In this document: in pieces, positions 7,356 to 16,098 of the stretch
Numbering within the stretch: position 1 is the first letter of the stretch
Layout: each line of letters begins with the position of its first letter
Virus record (IMG/VR): IMGVR_UViG_3300048930_001424
Coordinates: 26,257-90,256 of that record
Origin: a virus
Length of the DNA: 64,000 nt
Reading direction: 5' to 3' (one strand)
Position numbers and translations under genes: made by a program
Notes under the pieces: model-generated
The model's database searches: none
What the model was told of the DNA's origin: nothing
What the model saw: the letters and a program-made list of their open reading frames with translations, nothing else

Positions 7356-10300
7356 ATGCCTCCTGCCCGTCCAAGCAGCCCGGTCCCTGCGGACTACGGT
7401 GCGAAGATCAAGGAACTGCGCGGCCGCCTCGGCCTCACGCAGGTCAGGTTGTCTGAGCGTTTAGGAGTCTCGTTCGCCACCGTGAACCGGTGGGAGAACG
7501 CCCAAAGCCGTCCCTCTCCCTTGGCGTGGCAACAGATCCTGGAACTGGGTGGCGACGAAGAAGCCGTCGCCGAGGTACCCGAGGATCGCCCACGTTCAGC
7601 GGTCATGGATTTCACTGGCCGCCCTGATGCGATCAGGGCGCTGGCGGAGGGGGAGCGGCTCTCGTTTGGCCACATGACGAATCCCGTGTTCGCCACCGAA
7701 ATCGCTCAGATCGACCCGCTGCCGCACCAGCGCATCGCCGTCTACGACCACATGCTCAAGCAGCCTCGGCTCCGATTCCTGCTCGCCGACGACGCGGGCG
7801 CGGGCAAGACGATCATGTCGGGACTCTACATCCGCGAGATGTTGTCCCGGCGACTGCTGCGGCGCATTTTGGTGGTGCCGCCAGCCGGGCTCGTGGGGAA
7901 CTGGCGGCGCGAACTCTCGACGCTTTTCAGCCTGTCGTTCCGAATCGTCGAAGGCTCCGAAGCCGCGTCGGGCAATCCCTTCATTGGCGACGACAGTGAC
8001 CGCGTCATCGTGAGCGTGGACACCTTGTCCGGCCCGCGCGTGTTCGGCCGTCTCCGCGAACCAGAGGTGCAGCCCTACGACCTCGTGATCTTCGACGAGG
8101 CCCACAAGCTCGCCGCTGATCGCGGCGGCGACCTTAGGGTCCGCAGAACTGAGCGTTACCGACTGGCCGAGGCGTTGGCGGGCGTGCCAGATCTTGACGA
8201 GGCGTGGACGCTTCCCTGGAGCGCGGCCAACCTGCTGCTGCTGACGGCGACGCCGCACATGGGTAAGGACTATCCGTACTTTGCGCTGTGGCGGCTGCTC
8301 AATCCTTCTGTCATCTCCACGCCTGAAGCGTTCAACGAGTATCCCCCGGACCAGCGGGGGCTCCACTTCATCCGGCGCACCAAAGAGGAAATGGTCACGC
8401 TGACGGGTCGTCCGCTTTACCCAACGCGAATCTCCGACACGCTCGGCTACGCCCTGTCGCAGGGTGAAGTCAGCGAGCAGGCACTCTACGACGGCACCAC
8501 GGAGTACCTGCGATTCATCTACAACAAGGCGAAAATGCTGAACCGCTCGGCTGCTCGCCTGGCCATGAGCGTGTTCCAGCGCCGCTTGGCGAGTTCCACA
8601 TTCGCACTCCTGCGGTCCTTCGAGCGGCGGATAGAACGCTTGACGACGCTCATCGAGGATGTTCAGGCGGGCAAGATCACGATGGAGCAAATCATCACGC
8701 TCCAGCGCCGCATCTCTGACGATGACGACGTGTTCGACTCAAAGACGGCTGACGACGAACGGTCCCCGGTAGACGGCGGCGAGGAGAATGAAAAGGCCGA
8801 GCAGTCGCTGCTGCAGGGGGTGATCGCCGCGTCGATCGCCGACCTCATCGCCGAGCGCGACCAGGTGCAGGAACTCCGCGATCTCGCCCAGCGGGTGTAC
8901 GACAAGGGCGTCGAGTCCAAGTTCGAGAAGCTCCGGGAAGTCATCCTCGAGGACCGCTTCGCGCATGAGAAACTGATCGTCTTTACCGAGCACCGCGACA
9001 CACTCACATTTCTTGTCCGACGCCTCAATGGCATGGGGTACACCGGCCAGGTCGCTCAAATCCACGGCGGGATGCACTACAGCGAGCGCGAGGAACAGGT
9101 TGAAAAGTTCCGCAAGCCCATCGCCGAAGGCGGGGCACGGTTCATGATCTGTACCGACGCGGCCGCTGAGGGCATCAACCTTCAGTTCTGTTGGGTGATG
9201 ATCAACTACGACGTGCCCTGGAATCCCGCGCGGCTCGAACAGCGCATGGGCCGCATCCACCGCTACGGTCAGCAGCACGATCCCGTGATCATCATGAACC
9301 TCATCGCCCCCGAGACGCGCGAGGGCAAGGTGATGGAGACGCTCCTAGAGAAACTGGAGCGCATCCGTAAGCAGCTCAAGTCCGACAAGGTCTTCGACGT
9401 GATCGGACGGCTGTTCCAGGGTGTTTCGATCAAGCAGTACATGGAGGCCGCCGTCGAAGAGGATGACGCCGCAGCTGTCGCCGCCAAACTCGGTGGTATC
9501 CTGACCGCCGAGCAGGTCGAAGCGTTGGCCGAGCGAGAGAAGTCGCTCTTTGGGGATGGCGGCGATGTGAAGCGGGAACTGCCCCGTATCCGTGCTGAGA
9601 TCGACAACGAGGCATATCGCCGACTGCTGCCCGGCTATGTCCGCCAATACATCGAGAACGCCGCCCCGCTCGTGGACATCGAGATCGACGGAGATGCACG
9701 CTCGTTTTTTTCGTTCAAGCCCGCTCGTCGCGGCGCGATCGACCGCATCTTGCCCACGTTGGACTTCTACCCCACGCGCCTTCACGAACTCCTGACGGTC
9801 TCCCGCCCGCCCAGCAAAGCGGACGGTATCTGGGTGCATCCCGGCGAGCCCGTCTTTGAGCAGTTCCGGGCCATCGTGTCCGACCGGCTGAGCGCCGAGG
9901 CCGCGAAGGGCGGGGTGTTCGTCGATCCCGACGCGGAGCGCCCGTACCTATTCCACCTCGCGCTTGTGTCGGTCGTCCGCGACGCCGATCCGCAGATGCC
10001 CGAGCTCGGTGCAGCATCCACGTTTGAATCCCGTCTCGTCGGCGTCAAGCAGTTCGAAGGGACTGAACTTCAGGTCTGTCCCGTCGAGCACTTGCTGTTG
10101 CTCAAGGGAGGCACAGGGCTTCCAGCAGCGGCGCAACGGCTGGCGGTCGCGGCACCGGGACTCCGAGATCAGGCGGCCGCGTTCATCGTCGAACGCGTCG
10201 CCCGGCAGTTGGCCATCGACCGCAAGAACCGACTGCTCTCCACGATCGAGGAACGCGAAGCCTTCCTGCGGCGGGGCTTCAGCTACCAGGAGGCCGAACT

Positions 10301-10925
10301 CGCCGCCGCCCGCGGCAAGCAGGCCGAAAAGGCGCGATCAGGCAACCGCACCGCCGCGAAAGAACTGGAGGAGATCAAGCGGGCGCAGCGTGATCTCACG
10401 GCCCGCCGTGACCGAGCCATCGCGGTCATCCGCCGCGAGCCGGAACTGATCGGTCTTGCCCCGATTCATTTCGTCGCTCACGCTCTCGTGGTGCCATCCT
10501 CAGACCCGCTCGATCGCGAGCGACACGACGCTGATGTTGAGCATGTCGCCATGCAGATCGCTTGGGCATGGGAGGAATCAGAGGGAGCCGTCGTCAAGGA
10601 CGTGCATACGCCAGAACTCGCGCGGGCGGCGGGCTTGCCGGATTACCCGGGCTTCGATCTGTTGTCGGTGCGGCCGAGCGGTGAGAAACGGGGCATCGAG
10701 GTCAAGGGCCGTGCCGCGACCGGCGACGTGGAGTTGTTCTCCAACGAGTGGGCCAAGGCGTGCAACATGGGGCCGTCTTACTGGCTTTATGTGGTCTACG
10801 ACTGCGCCACTCCAACGCCGCGACGTGCGCGCGTCCGCGACCCATTCAATCGTCTGCTCGCCAAGGCAAAGGGCAGCATCCTCATCAGCGCTAAGCAGAT
10901 TCTCTCTGTGGAAGGCGATGCCTGA
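7356..10925 (+). CDS. XRE-HTH / SNF2-type helicase / DUF3883 fusion, defence operon gene 1
   Basis: The 1189-residue protein has three parts. Residues about 17-60 form an XRE helix-turn-helix (LTQVRLSERLGVSFATVNRWEN). Residues about 125-700 form an SF2/SNF2 helicase with DAGAGKT at 146-152 (Walker A), DEAH at 247-250, a LLLTATPH motif III and a C-terminal lobe ending in the motif VI-like QRMGRIHRYGQ. The C-terminal end is a DUF3883 domain with Asp1101, Glu1115 and Lys1117 in the order of a PD-(D/E)xK nuclease (GFDLLSV and GIEVKGR). Between them is an Arg/Glu coiled coil. It is expected to translocate on DNA and perhaps cut it, while the HTH may allow self-regulation or target binding. DISARM-type systems use a similar helicase, but no DUF1998 or PLD partner is present here. 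Confidence 0.88.
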   Translation: MPPARPSSPVPADYGAKIKELRGRLGLTQVRLSERLGVSFATVNRWENAQSRPSPLAWQQILELGGDEEAVAEVPEDRPRSAVMDFTGRPDAIRALAEGERLSFGHMTNPVFATEIAQIDPLPHQRIAVYDHMLKQPRLRFLLADDAGAGKTIMSGLYIREMLSRRLLRRILVVPPAGLVGNWRRELSTLFSLSFRIVEGSEAASGNPFIGDDSDRVIVSVDTLSGPRVFGRLREPEVQPYDLVIFDEAHKLAADRGGDLRVRRTERYRLAEALAGVPDLDEAWTLPWSAANLLLLTATPHMGKDYPYFALWRLLNPSVISTPEAFNEYPPDQRGLHFIRRTKEEMVTLTGRPLYPTRISDTLGYALSQGEVSEQALYDGTTEYLRFIYNKAKMLNRSAARLAMSVFQRRLASSTFALLRSFERRIERLTTLIEDVQAGKITMEQIITLQRRISDDDDVFDSKTADDERSPVDGGEENEKAEQSLLQGVIAASIADLIAERDQVQELRDLAQRVYDKGVESKFEKLREVILEDRFAHEKLIVFTEHRDTLTFLVRRLNGMGYTGQVAQIHGGMHYSEREEQVEKFRKPIAEGGARFMICTDAAAEGINLQFCWVMINYDVPWNPARLEQRMGRIHRYGQQHDPVIIMNLIAPETREGKVMETLLEKLERIRKQLKSDKVFDVIGRLFQGVSIKQYMEAAVEEDDAAAVAAKLGGILTAEQVEALAEREKSLFGDGGDVKRELPRIRAEIDNEAYRRLLPGYVRQYIENAAPLVDIEIDGDARSFFSFKPARRGAIDRILPTLDFYPTRLHELLTVSRPPSKADGIWVHPGEPVFEQFRAIVSDRLSAEAAKGGVFVDPDAERPYLFHLALVSVVRDADPQMPELGAASTFESRLVGVKQFEGTELQVCPVEHLLLLKGGTGLPAAAQRLAVAAPGLRDQAAAFIVERVARQLAIDRKNRLLSTIEEREAFLRRGFSYQEAELAAARGKQAEKARSGNRTAAKELEEIKRAQRDLTARRDRAIAVIRREPELIGLAPIHFVAHALVVPSSDPLDRERHDADVEHVAMQIAWAWEESEGAVVKDVHTPELARAAGLPDYPGFDLLSVRPSGEKRGIEVKGRAATGDVELFSNEWAKACNMGPSYWLYVVYDCATPTPRRARVRDPFNRLLAKAKGSILISAKQILSVEGDA

Positions 10926-10961
10926 GATTGTCCTGGTCGGATTCTCGTGGGAAGCTCCCTT

Positions 10962-12032
10962 ATGGCAGACACACACTCCAAGTCCATTTGTGCAACTCTG
11001 GCAGACTACCGGCATGGCGAGATCGCTGCTCGAACGCCAGCCGATGTCGATCGATGGATTAATCAGTTTGACAAGGGCGATCGAGACGTGGTCCTTCAGG
11101 AGACGGACCGGTTATTGCAAAAGCACTACGTCAGCGGAAAGGCCGCCAGGGCGTTCATCGACAGCATCTGGGCGACACAGAAGCTGATGGGAGCGTCGGC
11201 CGCATCAACAGTTGGCGGGTTCAAGTTCTTGGAGGTTGCCCGTAAGGGGGCAAGCCAAGGCGCCATGATCGAGTTGGCGAGATCTAGCCTCAAGCAGGCT
11301 CTCCGACTTGATCTCGATGCGTGCGGCAAGAGCCCTACGGCATACGTCTATTTAGATGACTGCCTTTTTTCCGGCAACACCGTTGTGCACGATCTCAAGG
11401 ATCACGTTGACGACCTGGCCAAGAACTCGACTGTCCACATGGTGTTCCTCGGCGGACACAACGGCGGGGTCAGGTACATCACGAAAGCTCTCGCACCCAT
11501 CCTCGCCAAGCGTGGGATCAAGCACAACGTATGGACGATCCCCACTCACACCTTTCAGAATCTACCCTGGGAGCCGGAGTCCTTCCAGCCGATGTGGCCC
11601 ACCGAGGTGAAGGGTGACAAGCTGGTCGATGCCTACCTGGCTCGCGTGCAGAAAGCGTGTGAGGGCAAGTCCTTCACGCCCAGGCTGTTCCGGCCTCAGG
11701 CACGGACCAAAGAGGACGTGTTCTCTTCCCCTGCGGCGCGTCAAGCTGTTGAGACCGCGTTTCTGCGCAAGGGAGCATTCATTGTCGCGCAGTGCCAGAA
11801 CCCGAAGGACAGCATGCGTCCGCTCGGCTACGAGTATCTGAGCTCACTCGGGTTTGGGGCGTTGATTGTGACCTACCGCAACATCGCGAACAACTGCCCC
11901 TTGGCGCTGTGGTGGGGCGATCCGAATGCCGCCAAGTCACATCCGCTCTCGAAGTGGTTCCCGTTGATCCCCCGTAGAAGCAATCAGGAGACTGCGAGCT
12001 CATCCTTCAGTGCTGACGATTACGACTTCTGA
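10962..12032 (+). CDS. Phosphoribosyltransferase-like (PRTase-CE type) protein, defence operon gene 2
   Basis: The 356-residue protein holds a PRPP-binding type motif at residues 130-140, YLDDCLFSGNT, with two acidic residues (Asp132, Asp133) followed by the S-G-N-T phosphate loop. The N-terminal helical part (WINQFDKGD and later ARAFIDSIW) is like that described for PRTase-related conflict-system proteins. Biosynthetic PRTases would not be expected in this setting, so a role in nucleotide or base modification or signalling linked to defence is inferred. It starts 36 bases after the helicase stop. A GTG 15 bases upstream of the chosen ATG is an alternative start. The substrate is unknown. Confidence 0.62.
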   Translation: MADTHSKSICATLADYRHGEIAARTPADVDRWINQFDKGDRDVVLQETDRLLQKHYVSGKAARAFIDSIWATQKLMGASAASTVGGFKFLEVARKGASQGAMIELARSSLKQALRLDLDACGKSPTAYVYLDDCLFSGNTVVHDLKDHVDDLAKNSTVHMVFLGGHNGGVRYITKALAPILAKRGIKHNVWTIPTHTFQNLPWEPESFQPMWPTEVKGDKLVDAYLARVQKACEGKSFTPRLFRPQARTKEDVFSSPAARQAVETAFLRKGAFIVAQCQNPKDSMRPLGYEYLSSLGFGALIVTYRNIANNCPLALWWGDPNAAKSHPLSKWFPLIPRRSNQETASSSFSADDYDF

Positions 12033-12045
12033 ATCGAACACCCAC

Positions 12046-15000
12046 ATGGCCAGAACACCAGAAACCCGCACCTACGACCGCGCGACCTCTGTGGTCTTCC
12101 TGAAGACCAAAGAGCGATTCGGTGGGCTGTCGAACATGGCGGGAGGGTTTCCATTGCAAGTTTGTGGCCGTCGCATCTTGACATCTGAGGCGTTGTACCA
12201 AGCGTGCCGGTTCCCGCACATGCCGGACATTCAGGAACTCATCGTCGATCAGTCGAGCCCGATGACTGCGAAGATGAAGAGCAAGCCCTACCGGAGTCAG
12301 TCCCGGGCGGATTGGGATGCTGTCCGCGTCACCATCATGCGCTGGTGTTTGCGCGTGAAGCTGGCTCAGAACTTCAAGTCGTTTAGCCGACTCCTGCGAG
12401 AGACGGGTGATCGGCCGATTGTCGAGGAGTCCCGCAAGGACGACTTCTGGGGCGCGAAGCCCTCCACGCCAGACCGGCTTGAAGGCAAGAACGTCCTCGG
12501 TCGCTTGCTTATGGAGCTTCGCCAACTCGTTCTGGCGACGGCGGACGACACGCTTCAGTCCGTCGACCCACCGGCCTTGCGTGAGTTTCTGATTTTTGGT
12601 CAACCGATCGGGCGGATTGGCGCGGGCGCGGCGGCACCCGCGCCCATGTCTGTCGCGGCGCTGTTCGCCGACGCTCCCGAGACATTGGAAGAAGCAAAGC
12701 CCATCACGGCCTCATCCGCTGGTCTCATCTCGCCCCCTGTGCCTGCTGTCGTTCCCGTGAGCATCACAATGACCGACCACCCACGCCTCATCGAACACGC
12801 CTTCCCATTGAAACAGGCGTCATTGGACTCCGTTCATGAGAAGAACGTGCGCCATGGCCACATTTCTACGATCCATCTCTGGCCAGCACGGCGACCCCTC
12901 GCTGCTTGCCGGGCGGCACTGATCGCCACTCTACTGCCGGACCCCGGCACGCCCGAAGGCCGTCTGGCGCTGTGTGAGAAGATTGGCGGACGAGTGGTCA
13001 AGCGGATCGAGAAGAAGAAAATGCCGAACGGCTCCACGGTCGAGCGAGAAAAGCTCGACACTGAAGGGGGCATCCTCCACTGGGGGCGAGAAGTTGAGAA
13101 CGTGGAGGCGATGGAGTGGTTCCGCCAGGAGATTCGCAAGGCCCACGGCGGCCGCGCTCCAAAGGTGCTTGACCCTTTTTCGGGTGGTGGCGCAATCCCG
13201 CTCGAAGCCATGCGACTGGGATGCGAAGCGACGGCCGTGGACATCAACCCGGTCGCATGGTTCACGCTCAAGTGCACTCTTGAATACCCGCAAAACCTCG
13301 CTGGTCAGACGTGTAGGCTCCCCGCATTCATTCTGCGCAATGAGGCCTTCATGTTCGAGTTCTTCACGAAGGCAAAGGGGATGAGCAAGGGCCAGGCCGC
13401 CAAGGCGATGGAACGGCTGGGACGGAAGCTCAAAGACGGAGAGCAGACTAACTTGGATTTCGGAGCCGCCGCGGGCGAACTCGACGCAGACATGGCATGG
13501 CACGTGCGGGCGTGGGGGCGATGGGTCCTAGAACGCGCCCGGCACGACCTATTCAAGTACTACCCGACTTACGCTGACTTCGAACCGCTTAAAGACAGCG
13601 GTAAGGTCTACGAGCGCCAGCCGATGCGCCTCGTTCCTGCGAATGAGAGCGGCGTTGCCGATTGTGATTCGCTCAACAGGGAGTTCTCAAAGGACTACCT
13701 GGCAGTCGCGGGCAATCCGCGGTGGTTGTCCAAACCGACAGTGGCGTATCTCTGGGCCCGCACAGTCACCTGCAAGAACTGTCGGGCAACGGTCCCATTG
13801 CTAAAGACACGCTGGCTTTGCAAGAGCGACAGAAAGCGGGTCGTTCTGACGATGACGCCACGTGCAGACGGGACTGGCGTTGTGTTCGGTATCGACAGCC
13901 AGGTTGAGAGCAAGGGTGGCAACGCAGCGCAGAAGAGGGAGCACGACAAAAAGGTCGGCGCGGGCACCATGAGCCGCGCCGGTGCCAAATGCCCCTGCTG
14001 TCCGAGCATCATGACGATGGAGGACATTCGCTTGGAGGGACAGGCCGGGCGACTCGGAAGTGTGATGACCGCAGTCGTCGCGGATGAACCTCAGGGCAAG
14101 ACTGGAAAGTCGTATCGCTTGCCGACTCGAGAGGAGCTCGAAGCGGCATCACTTGAGGAAGAGGCGATCAAGTCTGCATTCGCGGCCGTGCCGTTTGGCG
14201 TGCCTGAAGAGCCGACGCCCAGCGCTGATGCACTGGGCATGCGCATCCCGCTCTACGGATTCAACAAATGGAGAACGCTTTTCACTCCTCGGCAGTTGCT
14301 TGCCCTTGGTGTTTTCGTCACCGACACGCGCGACGCTCGCAACGAAATGACCACTCACGGATACTCAGAAGAGTGGGTCGAAGCGGTTGGGGCTTACCTA
14401 GCGTGTGGCATCGATCGCCTATTGGATTTCGCCAACTGCGGCACGCAATGGAAGCTCGACGCGAGCACCATCAACCACTCGTTCGTCCGCTTCGCTTTAC
14501 CGATTACCTGGGACTACGCAGAGGGGAATCTCCTCGGCGAAAGCGCGGGAAGTTATCTGATTTGCCAAGATCGGATCGCCACGGCCTTGGACACGTTTTG
14601 CGAGTGGAAGTTCAGGTCTCCGGCACCGAAGATCATCCGCCAGTCATCTGTGCAGCCCACGCGAGGCGAATTTGATCTCATCCTGACAGATCCACCGTAC
14701 TACGACGCAATCCCCTATTCGGATCTCATGGATTTTTTCTATGTGTGGCTTCGTCGAATGGTCGCCGGAGTAAGCAAGGACATCGATCTGGCATTTCAGG
14801 GCGACCTGTCGCCAAAATGGAGCGATGACGAGAACGATGGCGAGCTCGTTGACGACTCCAGCCGCCACAAGGGCGATGCGGCGAAGAGCAAACAAGTCTA
14901 CGAGGACGGCATGGCCCGCGTCTTCACTCAATGCGCGGCCGTCCTCAAACCACAAGGCCGCCTGGTAATCGTTTTCGCCAACAAACAGCCCGACGCCTGG

Positions 15001-16092
15001 GAAACGCTCGTCTCAGCGATCATTCGTGCGGGGTTCACAGTGGACGGAACCTGGCCCATCCAGACGGAGCAGGCGAGCCGAATGCGAGCGATTTCCTCTG
15101 CCGCCCTCGCGTCTTCCGTTTGGCTTGTGTGCAAGAAGCGTTCTGCGACCGCCACTGCGGGATGGGACAACCGCGTCGTCGAAGAGATGCGGACAAACAT
15201 CGGCAGGCGACTTCAAGAGTACTGGGATGCGGGGATCAAGGGGCCGGACTTCATCTGGGCAGCGACTGGCCCGGCTCTTGAAGCATTCAGCAAACATCCG
15301 GTCGTCAAGAAGGCCAACGGCCCCGGCACCATGAGTGTCACCGAGTTCCTCACGCACGTCCGTCGCCTCGTGGTGGACTACGTCGTCGGCCAGGTGCTTT
15401 CGGGCACGGATGGTGCCAGCGGAGTAGTTGGGAGTGGTGCGGCCGCCGACAGGTTGGATGAAGCCACGGCCTACTACTTACTTCACCGCAACGATTTTGG
15501 TCTCGGTGAAGCTGCCGTGGGCACCGTCATCCTCTACGCCGTCTCGTGCGGACTCTCCGACCGCGACTTGGTTGATACTTGGGAATTGGCCGTCATGGTC
15601 GGTGATGACACTGTCACAGCCGATGATGCAGAAGACGAAGCTCAAGACGGTGGTGACGGACCTTCCGAGGATGAGTCAGGTAGCAAGGGGAGCACCATCC
15701 GCCTAAAGCGATGGAGTGAACGCACAGGTCGGAGCAGCGCCTCCATCGGCTACGAAGCCCCCGGCGGACGACCCGTGCCGCTCATCGATCGTGTCCACCG
15801 CGTGATGCAGTTGTACAAGGCTGGCGACATCGGTAAGGTTGACGAGTATCTTGACGAGCACGGTCTGCGCCGTCACGAACTGTTTAAGCGTGTAATCCAG
15901 TCACTGATCGAGGTGTCGCGCCGGGAGCGAGGGACGGCCGCGGGCGGTCGTGATGATCACGGCGACGAGACGACGCTACTCGAAGCTCTCAGCAACCACA
16001 TCGGGGCCAAGGGTGCGAAGCGGCAGACAGGCCAGCGCGAACTAAGCGAGACCACCGACAATTGGACGCCGACCTCGGCGTCGGCGGAGTAA
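12046..16092 (+). CDS. NADAR domain fused to DUF1156 adenine-type DNA methylase, defence operon gene 3
   Basis: This 1348-residue protein begins with a complete NADAR (YbiA-like) domain, residues about 10-170: FGGLSNMAGGFPL, TSEALYQACRFP, WCLRVKLAQN, TGDRPIVEES, DDFWGA and NVLGRLLMELR are the family landmarks. A Pro/Ala linker follows to about 240. The rest is a DUF1156 methylase: HPRLIEHAFPL and HLWPARRPLAACRA at the front, SAM motif I DPFSGGG at 376-382, Cys pairs of a zinc ribbon (CKNCRA and CPCCPS), and catalytic DPPY at 882-885. The C-terminus is acidic then basic. The methylase would mark host DNA; NADAR enzymes act on ADP-ribose or ADP-ribosylated guanine. The fusion ties DNA modification to NAD/ADP-ribose chemistry. 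ATG at 12046 follows the PRTase stop by 13 bases. Confidence 0.87.
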   Translation: MARTPETRTYDRATSVVFLKTKERFGGLSNMAGGFPLQVCGRRILTSEALYQACRFPHMPDIQELIVDQSSPMTAKMKSKPYRSQSRADWDAVRVTIMRWCLRVKLAQNFKSFSRLLRETGDRPIVEESRKDDFWGAKPSTPDRLEGKNVLGRLLMELRQLVLATADDTLQSVDPPALREFLIFGQPIGRIGAGAAAPAPMSVAALFADAPETLEEAKPITASSAGLISPPVPAVVPVSITMTDHPRLIEHAFPLKQASLDSVHEKNVRHGHISTIHLWPARRPLAACRAALIATLLPDPGTPEGRLALCEKIGGRVVKRIEKKKMPNGSTVEREKLDTEGGILHWGREVENVEAMEWFRQEIRKAHGGRAPKVLDPFSGGGAIPLEAMRLGCEATAVDINPVAWFTLKCTLEYPQNLAGQTCRLPAFILRNEAFMFEFFTKAKGMSKGQAAKAMERLGRKLKDGEQTNLDFGAAAGELDADMAWHVRAWGRWVLERARHDLFKYYPTYADFEPLKDSGKVYERQPMRLVPANESGVADCDSLNREFSKDYLAVAGNPRWLSKPTVAYLWARTVTCKNCRATVPLLKTRWLCKSDRKRVVLTMTPRADGTGVVFGIDSQVESKGGNAAQKREHDKKVGAGTMSRAGAKCPCCPSIMTMEDIRLEGQAGRLGSVMTAVVADEPQGKTGKSYRLPTREELEAASLEEEAIKSAFAAVPFGVPEEPTPSADALGMRIPLYGFNKWRTLFTPRQLLALGVFVTDTRDARNEMTTHGYSEEWVEAVGAYLACGIDRLLDFANCGTQWKLDASTINHSFVRFALPITWDYAEGNLLGESAGSYLICQDRIATALDTFCEWKFRSPAPKIIRQSSVQPTRGEFDLILTDPPYYDAIPYSDLMDFFYVWLRRMVAGVSKDIDLAFQGDLSPKWSDDENDGELVDDSSRHKGDAAKSKQVYEDGMARVFTQCAAVLKPQGRLVIVFANKQPDAWETLVSAIIRAGFTVDGTWPIQTEQASRMRAISSAALASSVWLVCKKRSATATAGWDNRVVEEMRTNIGRRLQEYWDAGIKGPDFIWAATGPALEAFSKHPVVKKANGPGTMSVTEFLTHVRRLVVDYVVGQVLSGTDGASGVVGSGAAADRLDEATAYYLLHRNDFGLGEAAVGTVILYAVSCGLSDRDLVDTWELAVMVGDDTVTADDAEDEAQDGGDGPSEDESGSKGSTIRLKRWSERTGRSSASIGYEAPGGRPVPLIDRVHRVMQLYKAGDIGKVDEYLDEHGLRRHELFKRVIQSLIEVSRRERGTAAGGRDDHGDETTLLEALSNHIGAKGAKRQTGQRELSETTDNWTPTSASAE

Positions 16093-16098
16093 TCGAAC

